A stretch of 51,654 bases of DNA. Source: Akkermansia sp. (GTDB lineage Bacteria; Verrucomicrobiota; Verrucomicrobiia; Verrucomicrobiales; Akkermansiaceae). The DNA lies in NCBI GenBank assembly GCA_022787425.1, contig JALFWB010000017.1, positions 1 to 51,654 on the forward strand, given 5' to 3'. The position numbers and the translations under genes were made by a program. Below, piece after piece: positions 1-8,840 of the stretch (position 1 is the first letter of the stretch; each line of letters opens with the position of its first letter). The notes beneath the pieces were generated by a model. The model saw nothing but the letters and a program-made list of their open reading frames with translations, ran no database searches and was not told the origin of the DNA.

Positions 1-3
1 CCC

Positions 4-206
4 GCCGGTGAACCTATCCCCGCGCAAGTAAGCCCTGCCACGCCTCCGGCACGTCATCCGCAAGGGGCACGCCGCAGACATACCCCGCAAGCACACCGCA
101 GCGCAAGCCCCGGAGGTGAGCACGGCCACCGCACCCACGCAGGCACCACCACCACCGCCGGCCGGTGAACCTATCCCCGCGCAAGTGAGCCCTGCCACGC
201 CTCCGG
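4..206. repeat. 46-bp direct repeat, two copies 157 bp apart
   Basis: Positions 4-49 and 161-206 are the same 46-bp sequence beginning GCCGGTGAACCTATCCCCGC, differing only at one A/G position near base 30 of the unit. The intervening DNA has shorter related words. This may be part of a larger array cut by the window edge. Confidence 0.85.
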
Positions 207-411
207 AATTACCCACCGCCCGCCACCACGGGCCCGCCATGAGCACCGGGCAAGCAAGCCGCCCGCATTCTCTCACAATCCCGGCGCAAGTACACCCCGC
301 CACCACCTCCGGCACATGAGCACCCGCAAGCATGCCCCGGAGGATATGCAAGCCCGCCGCCCGCGCATGCACCACGGCCCCGGAGGTGGACACCATGCCC
401 GCCCCGACCTC

Positions 412-445
412 TATACACGCACACGCGCGCACGCGCACGCGCGCG
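412..445. other. 34-bp alternating pyrimidine-purine tract (Z-DNA-prone)
   Basis: From 412 to 445 every base alternates pyrimidine and purine, mostly CA and CG steps. Such tracts favour left-handed Z-DNA under negative supercoiling. Its role here is unknown. It lies at the boundary between the C-rich repeat zone and an AT-rich gene. Confidence 0.7.
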
Positions 446-583
446 AAACAACGTAGACTGAGCACCCCCGGCACGCCAAAAGCCCCCGCCGCTGACGCAT
501 ACAACACGTCCACCGCCCGTTATGGACAAGGGACAAAAAAAGGGGCAAGACATGCAAGAATAAGGTACAAGAAAATCCGAAAA

Positions 584-611
584 GCATTGACACTCAATGC
601 CTTTCTATAAT
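584..611 (+). promoter_or_regulatory. Inverted repeat and candidate -10 before the orphan gene
   Basis: A perfect 7-bp inverted repeat, GCATTGA-CAC-TCAATGC, at 584-600 is followed by TATAAT at 606-611. A TTGACA hidden in the palindrome is only 13 bases from the -10, too close for a normal -35. The palindrome may therefore be an operator. A related palindrome, CATTGA-TGC-TCAATG, occurs at 19781-19795. Confidence 0.4.
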
Positions 612-660
612 TTCGATATTGGCATTGGCTCCCTTGTCCAAGGCTCAAACAGAGAAAGAG

Positions 661-1158
661 ATGCTTGAAAATTATGTAAGTGGTATTGTTGCTGCCGTGG
701 CAGCGGGGGAAATCGTCGATAATTCCAATTTTGAAATATTTTCCTTCACGGGCGGCGTATTATATTCGCAAGCAGGGTACTTGGATGAATCTCAGCCTCT
801 TACCCCGGCTCGTTATGCAAAGCTGATGAAAAGTCCATCTTTATTCGGAGCTTTATTTTATCTACATCACTCCTGTTTTGTGGGAAATTGGCAATATGAT
901 ATTCAGTTTTCATGTTCCGGGGAGTTTGTTTCTGTCGTTGGAAGAGATCAGGAAAGGTGCCTCGAGATTGTTCTGTGTAGAAATCATGACGAAAGTCAAT
1001 ACATAATTGACGTTGATAGATGTAAGTATAATGGCGTATATCTCGCTAAAATATTCGGATATGAATGCAAGGAAAATGATTCCGGAGAACGTCCTGTACC
1101 GGTCAGCCTTCCGCAGGACGTGATATTAAAAGTAAAGAAGGTTTTAAATATTGAGTAG
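661..1158 (+). CDS. Orphan hypothetical protein, AT-rich
   Basis: About 165 residues from the ATG at 661. An in-frame TTG at 619 would add 14 residues, and it lies 7 bases after a TATAAT at 606-611, so that start cannot be excluded. I recognise no family. The protein is soluble-looking, with no signal peptide or membrane segment and a fairly even acidic/basic mix, ending in a short Lys-rich helix (ILKVKKVLNIE). Base composition is clearly more AT-rich than all neighbours, and the gene sits alone between repetitive DNA and a gene transcribed toward it. Both facts suggest horizontal acquisition. Size and composition would fit a small immunity- or phage-type protein, but nothing in the sequence proves that. 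Confidence 0.6.
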   Translation: MLENYVSGIVAAVAAGEIVDNSNFEIFSFTGGVLYSQAGYLDESQPLTPARYAKLMKSPSLFGALFYLHHSCFVGNWQYDIQFSCSGEFVSVVGRDQERCLEIVLCRNHDESQYIIDVDRCKYNGVYLAKIFGYECKENDSGERPVPVSLPQDVILKVKKVLNIE

Positions 1159-1285
1159 GTTTTACTTGAATAGCCTCTTACCCTAATTGGGGGTGTAAGA
1201 TCTTGTCTGTGAATTCCGGGCACCTTTTTGCTACTCGCGCGCTTTCTTTTTTAAGGAGCTTGCGTTTTCCCTCGGAGGCATGGTA

Positions 1286-1305
1286 GCCGCGCGTCGGCGC
1301 GCGGC
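1286..1305. other. GC-rich perfect hairpin downstream of rlpA-like gene
   Basis: GCCGCGCG at 1286-1293 and CGCGCGGC at 1298-1305 form a perfect 8-bp stem with a 4-base loop. It lies between the ends of two convergent genes but lacks a T-run on either strand, so it is only a possible factor-assisted terminator. The rest of 1159-1441 shows nothing else I can name. Confidence 0.4.
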
Positions 1306-1441
1306 GGACACAAGATAATCGGCGTGTACACCATCCGGGATGAAGGTGGCGGAAACTGACCGACCTGCCCGGCCGGAAATAGACTGTGTATTTTCGGAGT
1401 GGGGGGATGCCCGGTTTCCTCCGCCCGGTTCGAGGGCGTGT

Positions 1442-1912
1442 TTACAGGGTGCGCATGTAAGGGCCATCGCCCACGGAGAGAACCTCCACTCGGACGCGTT
1501 GGAGGCCGTGGTGGCGGAAGCCGAGTTCCTCTGCGGCGGCGGTGCTGAGGTCGATGAGACGGCCGGCGATGTAGGGCCCTCGGTCGGCAATGCGGACCAC
1601 GCAGCTGCGGCCGTTCTGCAGGTTGGTAATGCGGGCGCGGCAGGGCAGGGGGAGGGTGCGGTGCGCGGCATAGAGTTGCCCGGAGTGCAGTTTTTGACCG
1701 ATGGCGCCGATGGCTCCGTCCGCCTCGTAGTGGGAGGCGATACCCTCCGCCTTGTAACGCAGGGCCTGCGGTATGCTCATAGGCACAAAGCGGTTGCCCC
1801 CCAGGGTGTAGGGGCTCATTTTGTACCCCTTGTATACCGGGAAGGACTGTCCGCAGGCGGTAAGGAGCAGACCGGTGAACAGCAGGGCCAGGGCGGAGCG
1901 GCGGGTCATCAT
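1442..1912 (-). CDS. rlpA: RlpA-like double-psi beta-barrel lipoprotein
   Basis: A 156-residue putative septal-ring lipoprotein. The N-terminus is a lipoprotein signal with lipobox LTAC (Cys about residue 20). The body has the RlpA/DPBB signature: GIASHYE, then the AAHRTLPLPCRARITN strand, RIADRGPY and the DLSTAAAEELGF segment. In this family the barrel binds peptidoglycan, and in some members it cleaves glycan strands lacking stem peptides. There is no SPOR domain, so this is a minimal form. A TTGCGA-17-TAGAAT promoter ends 6 bases before the ATG, implying a leaderless message. The gene is divergent from the coiled-coil/TPR gene. Confidence 0.85.
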   Translation of the reverse strand: MMTRRSALALLFTGLLLTACGQSFPVYKGYKMSPYTLGGNRFVPMSIPQALRYKAEGIASHYEADGAIGAIGQKLHSGQLYAAHRTLPLPCRARITNLQNGRSCVVRIADRGPYIAGRLIDLSTAAAEELGFRHHGLQRVRVEVLSVGDGPYMRTL

Positions 1913-1918
1913 GCGGTC

Positions 1919-1947
1919 ATTCTATCGTATTTCGGCAGCACTCGCAA
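1919..1947 (-). promoter_or_regulatory. Sigma70-like promoter of rlpA-like gene, leaderless geometry
   Basis: On the minus strand TTGCGA (1942-1947) and TAGAAT (1919-1924) are separated by 17 bases. Only 6 bases separate the -10 from the ATG at 1912, so transcription should begin at or next to the start codon. Confidence 0.6.
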
Positions 1948-2001
1948 GCTCTTTTACAACCCGGCGGGGGGAATTCTCTGCTCTGCGTACATAATTCGTG
2001 C

Positions 2002-2030
2002 TTGCCACGGGGCCGGATTATGGTTATGAT
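2002..2030 (+). promoter_or_regulatory. Sigma70-like promoter of coiled-coil/TPR gene
   Basis: TTGCCA (2002-2007), a 17-base spacer and TATGAT (2025-2030). A GTG at 2033 falls upstream of the expected transcription start, so translation should begin at the ATG at 2045 (or 2051). Confidence 0.65.
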
Positions 2031-2044
2031 GGGTGAGTACGCAG

Positions 2045-4534
2045 ATGCAGATGAGTGATTCAGGTAGGGCGCGTTCCCTGCTGTGCGCAGCTTTGTTGTT
2101 ACTGGCAGTTTCCCCGGTCCGGGGTGACCTTCCGGGGCGTACCCTCGTGCCGGAGGGTGTCCCCAACCCGGCGGAGGAGGACAAGAAGCCCAAGAAGCAG
2201 CTCCCGCCCGATCAGCTCTATCTGAATGCTTACCGTTTTGTGTCGGAGTCCGAGAAATTGGCGGCCAAGGAGGACTACAATGCGGCCATCAAGCGCGCGC
2301 GCCAAGCGGAGAAAGTGTTGGCGACCATTGTGCGCGATTACCCGGATTGGCGCCCATCTCTGGTGGCGGCTCGCCGTAACATCCTTTCCGATAACATCGC
2401 TAAGTACCGGGAGAAGGCAAAGTCCGCTCCCATCCCGACGGGGCGCCAGCCGGGGCGCCCCATTGCTACCACGGGACCGAGTTTGGAGCTGCCCAACACG
2501 CCGTCCGCTCTGCCGGATGAGGTGACGGATTATCGCCCCGTGCGGCTGCCGGGAAACGCGGATGCCGCTGACCGCCGTTTGGTGAATCAGCTGGCCTTGG
2601 CCCAGGAGGAAATCCGCAAGATGGCCAATGCGTACCGTGCGCTGAAGAACCGTTTTGATGAGACGAATCGTGAGCTTATTACGGCGCGCCTTGAACAGAA
2701 GCAGTATCGCGAGCGTTACGAAAAACTTTTGGACCGGGTAACAACCGAGCGCGCGGCCGGTAACCGAGTGGTCGATTCTCTCACCAAACAGTTGGAGGAG
2801 ATGGAGGCGAAGTATCGCGCCTCGGAGTCTGCTCGCAAGGAGGCGGAGGCGCGTGCGGAGGACTTGGAGCGAACCCTGGCAGCCACGCGTGCTGAGTTGA
2901 AGCGGGTGACGGCGGAGCGTGATGCTCTGAAGGTGGAAAATGAGCAGCTCCGCGCTATCGTGGAGTTGAATAACCCGGACAAGACGAAGATGCTTCTGGA
3001 TCAGAACCTGACCTTGGCCGAGCAACTGAAGGCGGCGCAGGCTCGCGTGCGTGAGCTGGAAGCTCAGATGGTCGGTACGTCGGATGAGCGGGAGGTGCTC
3101 AGCAGCCAACTGGATGCCGCTAGGAAGGAAACAGAGCGGTTGCGCGATGAGATGAGCGGGGTGTATGATGAGAACCGTGCGTATCGCATCCGTGTCTCGG
3201 AGCTGACGGATAGATTGAATAACTTGGAGGCGGAGCTGAATTCCCGCGAGAACGGACCGAAGGTTGACCCCGCTTTGCAGGAGGAGGTGGCCTTGCTGCG
3301 AGAGGTAATTGCCAAGCAGCGGCGCTCCCTGGAGATGCAGGAGGAGGGGCGGAAGCTGATGATCGAGACCTACAAGCAGATCAAGAACAATGACCCCGCC
3401 ATGCTCCGTGCCCTGCAGAAGCTGGATGATGAGAGTACGCTGGACTTGACGGCGGCGGAGCGCAATGTGCTGCAGGCTGTGGTGGCAGGAGATGGTTCGA
3501 ACAAGGATGACGAAGGGGCGAAGGCGGTGCGCGACAGCCTGCAGCTGGAGGCTTTGGCAAACTTGGCGGACAATGCATTCTCCCGTGCTCGCTATACGGC
3601 GGCGGAGCAGCTCTACCGCACGCTGTATGAGGTGAAGCCGGATCACGTTCCGGGACTTGTCAACCTTGGCACGATTTTGCTTTATCGCAACAAATGCGAG
3701 GAGGCTTTGGAGTATTTTAACCGTTCGATGCGCTTGGCTCGTGACTTGGCTCTGCCGTACTACTTGGCAGGCATTGCACAGTACCGCCTTAACCGCATGC
3801 AGGAGGCGCTGGTGCTGTTCTCGCGCACCGTGGAGCTCGACCCCGCCAATGCGGAGGCGTTCTTCTACCTGGCTAACATCGAGGGACTGGGGGATGATCT
3901 GCCGCGGGCTCTGAAGCACTATGCCGCTGCGGTGAAACTCAATCCTGCTCTGGGGGATGCCCATTATAATATGTCGCGTCTCTATGCGGAGCTGAAGAAG
4001 ATCCCCGAGGCAGCACGTTCCTACGACCTTGCTATCAAAAACGGCGCAGAGCCGGATCCGGAGTATGAGCGTTACTTGCGCAATCACCCGGATAACAAGA
4101 AGGCACCCGGGGAGGATCTGGTCGCATCCGTCCTGCCGGAGGCCGAGGCCGCCGCGCTTCGCAGTGAGGACAGCGAGTGGGTTGCTTCCGTGCAGCAGGA
4201 GGATACCCCGGATGAACCGGAGCCCGATGACTCCGCCCCGGATGCTCCGGGAGAGGATACGCCCACCCCGGACGAATCGGCCCCCGCTGCCTCGGATGAT
4301 GACAGCTACGCCGCACGCCGCGCCACCATCGTCCGCCGCGTTGACGCCGCTCCCACACCTTCCCCTGCCGGTGCTCCCACCGCCACGGATCCCTCCCGCT
4401 TCTCCACCGTGCGTGTCAGAACCCGCGTCAACGGTCGCACACGCAACATCAAGCTCCGCCTCAAAGCCCCCGCCCCCCAACGCCTCCGCCAGCGCGGCGG
4501 CGACATCATCGAACTCCCGAAGGAGGAGGAATAA
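2045..4534 (+). CDS. Secreted coiled-coil and TPR repeat protein
   Basis: About 829 residues. A signal peptide (hydrophobic LLCAALLLLAVSPVRG) marks it as exported. Residues roughly 180-430 are a long heptad-rich coiled coil full of Glu, Arg, Leu and Ala. About residues 500-690 contain four to five TPR units (for example ALEYFNRSMRLARDLALPYY and ALVLFSRTVELDPANAEAFF). The last 130 residues are acidic, Pro-rich and probably disordered, ending in a basic stretch. Such proteins are typical scaffolds of the verrucomicrobial periplasm or envelope, but no specific partner can be read from the sequence. I chose the ATG at 2045 because an upstream GTG lies inside the promoter region. Confidence 0.85.
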   Translation: MQMSDSGRARSLLCAALLLLAVSPVRGDLPGRTLVPEGVPNPAEEDKKPKKQLPPDQLYLNAYRFVSESEKLAAKEDYNAAIKRARQAEKVLATIVRDYPDWRPSLVAARRNILSDNIAKYREKAKSAPIPTGRQPGRPIATTGPSLELPNTPSALPDEVTDYRPVRLPGNADAADRRLVNQLALAQEEIRKMANAYRALKNRFDETNRELITARLEQKQYRERYEKLLDRVTTERAAGNRVVDSLTKQLEEMEAKYRASESARKEAEARAEDLERTLAATRAELKRVTAERDALKVENEQLRAIVELNNPDKTKMLLDQNLTLAEQLKAAQARVRELEAQMVGTSDEREVLSSQLDAARKETERLRDEMSGVYDENRAYRIRVSELTDRLNNLEAELNSRENGPKVDPALQEEVALLREVIAKQRRSLEMQEEGRKLMIETYKQIKNNDPAMLRALQKLDDESTLDLTAAERNVLQAVVAGDGSNKDDEGAKAVRDSLQLEALANLADNAFSRARYTAAEQLYRTLYEVKPDHVPGLVNLGTILLYRNKCEEALEYFNRSMRLARDLALPYYLAGIAQYRLNRMQEALVLFSRTVELDPANAEAFFYLANIEGLGDDLPRALKHYAAAVKLNPALGDAHYNMSRLYAELKKIPEAARSYDLAIKNGAEPDPEYERYLRNHPDNKKAPGEDLVASVLPEAEAAALRSEDSEWVASVQQEDTPDEPEPDDSAPDAPGEDTPTPDESAPAASDDDSYAARRATIVRRVDAAPTPSPAGAPTATDPSRFSTVRVRTRVNGRTRNIKLRLKAPAPQRLRQRGGDIIELPKEEE

Positions 4535-4554
4535 CAAACCTCGATACACAAATA

Positions 4555-4594
4555 ACCCCTCCTAACCGAAGAAAAGTGTTCGCCTAGGAGGGGT
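4555..4594. terminator. Hairpin between convergent genes
   Basis: ACCCCTCCTA (4555-4564) pairs perfectly with TAGGAGGGGT (4585-4594), with a 20-base loop. It sits between the stop codons of two convergent genes and probably serves both, though a T-run is lacking. Confidence 0.6.
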
Positions 4595-4617
4595 CGGTAG
4601 GGTAAAAATAGGACGGC

Positions 4618-5541
4618 TCAGGAGCGGTTGCGCTTGAGGCGGCGGAAGAAGTCCTGCTTGTCCTTGTAGCGATTGCGGACGCTAGCCTCGGTGCGGGCGG
4701 CGCGGGGATCGGCTTGTTCCTTCATGAGCTGCACCGCACGGAGGGCGGTCGCTTCTGCTTGGTCGAGATCCTCGGGAGATTGCGCCACATAGAGCTGGAC
4801 GCCCTCCAGCCACTGGAGGATGCAGACGCGGTTCTCCGGCATACCGGACTCAGCAGCTTGGCGAAGGAGGGGGAGAACATCGGCGGGGTTGGGGGTATCA
4901 CTGATGGCGCGGGAGATCCGGTCCAGCTCCTCGCGCGCGGCCTTGGCGCGGTGCAGGCCGGAGATGTCCTGCTTGTCCAGCGCCATGATGCGGGCCTCCA
5001 GTTCCGGTGCAATGTCGCGGAAGCCCGGCCCGAGGTTTCGGTGCACCTCGATGAGCTTGCGGAGCTGCTCCTCCCCCTCGGCGGCATCGGCCTCTTTCAG
5101 CAGGGCGGCATTCTTCAGCGCGGCATCAAGGAAGCGGATCACGATGTCTACATTATCACGCCCGCCGGAGAAACCGCCGACCAGCTCTCCCTTCTCGTTG
5201 AGCACGATCACCGTGGGAAAGCCGGTGACGCGATACTTCTTGCAGAGAGCCACATTTTGCTCCATCAGCTCCGGGCTGATGCTGTGGTTGCGCGGCAAAT
5301 CCACCTCCACGGGCACGAATTTATCCTTGGCATAGGCCTCGAATTGCGGGGTATCAAACACCTCCTGCCGGAGCTTGATGCACCAACTGCACCAGTCCGA
5401 GCCCGTAAAGTCCAACAGTACAGCCTTGCCCTCTGCCTGAGCCTTGGCGCGGGCAGCCTCAAGGTCCGTCGTCCAATCCAGCCCGAAAACGGGGGCAGCC
5501 AGCAGCGGAAGCAACAAGCTCGTGAAATAATGCTTAAACAT
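4618..5541 (-). CDS. Secreted thioredoxin-fold protein with CSWC motif
   Basis: A 307-residue exported protein. Residues 1-20 form a signal peptide ending AAPVFG. A thioredoxin fold follows (about 25-150) with the redox motif CSWC at 51-54 and a cis-Pro loop GFPTVIV. The motif resembles the W-C-x-W-C of DsbD-gamma/DUF255-type thioredoxins rather than classic WCGPC. The remaining C-terminal half (about 160-307) is an all-helical extension of unknown function. The likely role is periplasmic thiol reduction or disulfide exchange. A longer frame extends upstream to 5760, but it overlaps the aldolase start, whereas the ATG at 5541 precedes a proper signal peptide. Confidence 0.85.
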   Translation of the reverse strand: MFKHYFTSLLLPLLAAPVFGLDWTTDLEAARAKAQAEGKAVLLDFTGSDWCSWCIKLRQEVFDTPQFEAYAKDKFVPVEVDLPRNHSISPELMEQNVALCKKYRVTGFPTVIVLNEKGELVGGFSGGRDNVDIVIRFLDAALKNAALLKEADAAEGEEQLRKLIEVHRNLGPGFRDIAPELEARIMALDKQDISGLHRAKAAREELDRISRAISDTPNPADVLPLLRQAAESGMPENRVCILQWLEGVQLYVAQSPEDLDQAEATALRAVQLMKEQADPRAARTEASVRNRYKDKQDFFRRLKRNRS

Positions 5542-5548
5542 AGCGGGG

Positions 5549-5554
5549 ATTCTC
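5549..5554 (-). promoter_or_regulatory. Candidate -10 element of thioredoxin-fold gene
   Basis: GAGAAT on the minus strand lies 7 bases before the ATG at 5541, the same leaderless spacing seen at several other genes here. The matching -35 is weak. Confidence 0.4.
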
Positions 5555-5631
5555 TTGCAAGTGGAAGTACGTTTCACCGGGGCAAAATCTTTCAAGAAAA
5601 GACATTTTTGAGATACGCTCGCTGTTTCTGC

Positions 5632-5660
5632 TTGCAAAACGGCCTGATGCGCGTTAAAAT
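5632..5660 (+). promoter_or_regulatory. Promoter of fructose-bisphosphate aldolase gene
   Basis: TTGCAA (5632-5637), a 17-base spacer and TAAAAT (5655-5660), leaving a leader of about 50 bases before the ATG at 5720. Confidence 0.6.
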
Positions 5661-5719
5661 GGGGCCGCGAGAAGTGCGCAACCTGCGCACCCCCATCATC
5701 CGAACAACACAGCAAAACC

Positions 5720-6745
<1,026 letters not shown>

Positions 6746-6769
6746 GCCCGGGATTTTTCCCCTACACAG

Positions 6770-6805
6770 CGGCGCAATCGGTACTCCCGGTTGCGCCGTT
6801 TCTCT
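6770..6805 (+). terminator. Terminator of fbaA
   Basis: GGCGCAATCG (6771-6780) pairs with CGGTTGCGCC (6788-6797), one G-T wobble, flanked by an outer C-G pair. The stem is followed by GTTTCTCTGT. Confidence 0.75.
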
Positions 6806-6879
6806 GTGCCGCCGCAGGGGCACGGAAAAGCCGATCGACCCATGGGGGCCGACCGGCGAAAAACAGTCAGGAAGCGGGC

Positions 6880-7797
6880 TTAGTTCTTGATGAGCTTCAT
6901 CACATCCTCACCGGGCTTGGGGGCCGGCTTCCGCTTGGCAGGCAGGTCAAATGAGCCGTTGAGCGGGTAGTTCGGGTGGGCGGAAATGGAGCCACCCGTA
7001 GCGAGGGAGAAGTAACCGGTAGACGGATTCGGGCGGCAGTCGATGTTCGTGTTCGGGTTGCCGTCGCGCGTGAAAGCAAAGCGCGTCACCTCCGTCCAGC
7101 CACCCTCGGCACTCCAGCGCCAGTTCGGGCCGAACGTTGCGCGGCGCTCGTGCTCCTTGGACTCCACATTGCGCTTAAAATCCTCCACAAAGGCACCGCC
7201 GCTCTGCAGCCCGGTCGAGATTGCCTGCACGCGCCAGCTGCTCAGCAGTTGCCATTTCTTCGTGCTCGGGCTGTAGATGTAGCCGGTCAGCACGCGGAAG
7301 TTCTCGCCCTCCTTGGTCTCCACCACCAGGGTACGGATGGGTTCCCCCTCCTTCCAGGCGAAGTCGCACATGGAGTTGCCGCCTGTGCCCTCACCACCGA
7401 AGCGACGAGTCTCCACATTCGGCCCGGTCTTCAGCAGCTTGGCACGCTCCTCCTCCGGTGCGGCGTGCGGGTCATCGCCGTTGCACTTTGCATCCCAGAT
7501 GGAGAAAATAGCCTTGCGGCGCGGGTTACCCTTCTCATCCTTGTCACCCAGCTCCTGGATGCCGATGTAGCCCCCGTTGAAGCAGTTAGTGCAGAAATAG
7601 GTTCCCGGGGCGCTCTTCTGCACCACCACGGTGTTGAGTGCCACGGTGTGCGGCACACTAGACTCATGGCGCAGATGCACCGAAGCACACTGCCGCTTTG
7701 CCATCTTCTGCGGGGCCCAATAATCCTCCTCCGCAGAACATACCTGCACGGCACAAATTGCCGCCGCAGCCGTCATGATGGTTCCAAATGTTTTCAT
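6880..7797 (-). CDS. DUF3472 domain-containing secreted protein
   Basis: 305 residues with a signal peptide (MKTFGTIMTAAAAICAVQVCSA). The body has the DUF3472 hallmarks: the GGYIGIQ motif, AIFSIWD, and a following Gly/Cys segment (FGGEGTGGNSMCDF). The family is common in secreted, often carbohydrate-associated proteins, but no biochemical function is established. An upstream ATG at 7806 overlaps a TATAAT box, so the start at 7797 is preferred and would again be leaderless. The last 20 residues are Pro/Lys-rich and lie outside the domain. Confidence 0.8.
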   Translation of the reverse strand: MKTFGTIMTAAAAICAVQVCSAEEDYWAPQKMAKRQCASVHLRHESSVPHTVALNTVVVQKSAPGTYFCTNCFNGGYIGIQELGDKDEKGNPRRKAIFSIWDAKCNGDDPHAAPEEERAKLLKTGPNVETRRFGGEGTGGNSMCDFAWKEGEPIRTLVVETKEGENFRVLTGYIYSPSTKKWQLLSSWRVQAISTGLQSGGAFVEDFKRNVESKEHERRATFGPNWRWSAEGGWTEVTRFAFTRDGNPNTNIDCRPNPSTGYFSLATGGSISAHPNYPLNGSFDLPAKRKPAPKPGEDVMKLIKN

Positions 7798-7804
7798 CCC
7801 CGTC

Positions 7805-7833
7805 ATTATACCCTATTTCCTGCCGCCGAGCAA
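7805..7833 (-). promoter_or_regulatory. Promoter of DUF3472 gene, leaderless geometry
   Basis: TTGCTC (7828-7833), a 17-base spacer and a perfect TATAAT (7805-7810) on the minus strand, 7 bases before the ATG at 7797. Confidence 0.7.
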
Positions 7834-7879
7834 GCACGAAATGTGGCCGCTTGCTCCCAATTCTCCGCTTCCCCCTCGT

Positions 7880-8019
7880 CTATGTCCGGGGCCTTCCTTG
7901 CATCTCCACGGTAACGTAGCGTTGCGAGCGGCTGCGCGGGCTTTCCGGACACCCCTTAGCTGCGGCTTTTACTTCCGTTGTTTGTCCCTTGCATCCCCGG
8001 CGTTGGGTCGTTTCTATTA
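7880..8019 (-). pseudogene. Internally deleted remnant of an AlbA_2/GHKL ATP-binding gene
   Basis: Positions 7904-7949 match the 3' end of the intact AlbA_2 gene (12051-12096), and 7944-8019 match its 5' part (13405-13480). The roughly 1.3 kb between them is missing. On the minus strand the remnant reads in frame: an N-terminal piece (ETTQRRGCKGQTTEVKAAAK) continues through GCPE directly into the C-terminal SPRSRSQRYVTVE and a stop at 7880. The two halves meet at TCCGG, which is present at both breakpoints of the intact copy, so a deletion between 5-bp direct repeats is likely. There is no start codon in frame, so it is dead. Confidence 0.85.
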
Positions 8020-8059
8020 TTGACTTGGCATATTAAGATTATTGTTGTGTAATATCCCC

Positions 8060-8821
8060 ATGGAAGGGCAGATAGACCTCAAGCACATGAAGAAGGCAGA
8101 GAAAAAAGCACTCCGCCCTGCAGTCGTCACCTCTCTGATGGGAGGCTTGTCAGTCAAAGTTGCTTCCGCCACCTACCATATTGCAGAATCAACGGTTCAG
8201 GTGTGGAAGCGGATGTGGAGGGAGGCCAAGACGAATGAACCGGAAAGAGCAATACAGGAGGGTCAAAGAGGCCGACGCATGGGCGCATGTCGGACGCTGA
8301 CTCCGGAACAGGAAGAACAGTTGCAGTCTGAAATTGTCGGTAAAACACCGGATCAGTATCAGTACGAGTTCGCACTGTGGAGTGCGCAGGCAGTTAAGCT
8401 CCACATCCTGAAGAGATTCGGTATAGATATGCCGGATAGAATTGTACGCTTTTATCTGAAAAGATGGGGCTGGACGCCTCAGCATCCTATTCGAAAGGCC
8501 TATGAACAGAATCCTAGAGCGACGCAGGAGTGGTTAGAAACAACGTATCCGGCAATCAAGGAAGAAGCCAAGGAAAATAAAGGGATAATTTATTGGGGAG
8601 ATGAGACCGGAGTACAGGCATACGCCAACAGACCTAGGGGATATTCGCCCCGAGGCGTAACACCGGAGGCTCGTATAGTAGCCAATCGAGGCATCAAACT
8701 GAAGGAGCAGGTCGTTGAGCATATGAAAAAAAGAAGCCAGGACCCGACAACGGTGGCCAAACTATTCCAGCATCCGAAGGTGGCGTATGCCGCTGACGAC
8801 AATCATTCATTGCCGAAATAA
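8060..8821 (+). pseudogene. IS630-family transposase lacking its catalytic core
   Basis: The frame keeps the N-terminal helix-turn-helix (about residues 10-55), the linker, and the first catalytic Asp region (IIYWGDETGVQAY, then RGYSPRG and a PEARIVAN strand). It then jumps straight to the family's extreme C-terminus (MKKRSQDPTTVAKLFQHPKVAYAADD). The roughly 110 residues that normally carry the second Asp (LILDNLRVHH-like segment) and the Glu (SPELNPDEY-like segment) are absent, so the DDE triad is incomplete and the protein cannot transpose. The reading frame is intact across the gap. I could not identify convincing terminal inverted repeats. Confidence 0.85.
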
Positions 8822-8840
8822 TAATACCGGGACTTTCAGG

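Larger units (their letters stand above)
1..618. other. C-rich repetitive non-coding stretch
   Basis: I see no credible gene in these 618 bases. The open frames here are low-complexity, rich in Pro, Ala, Thr and Arg, and resemble no family I recognise. The DNA is built from imperfect copies of short C-rich words around CTCCGG/CCGGAG and GCGCAAGT, includes one 46-bp near-perfect direct repeat, and ends in an alternating purine-pyrimidine tract. Sequence becomes abruptly AT-rich after about position 540. The left part may be the tail of a longer repeat array extending out of the window. Confidence 0.6.

Noticed and set aside
209..553. Gly/Arg/Cys-rich 114-codon frame in the C-rich repeat zone
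   Set aside because: Low-complexity translation of repetitive DNA, no start signal, no family resemblance.
2099..4549. 816-codon open frame opposite the coiled-coil/TPR gene
   Set aside because: It is the antisense shadow of a gene with a signal peptide, coiled coil, TPRs and promoter; its translation has no recognisable domain and skewed composition.
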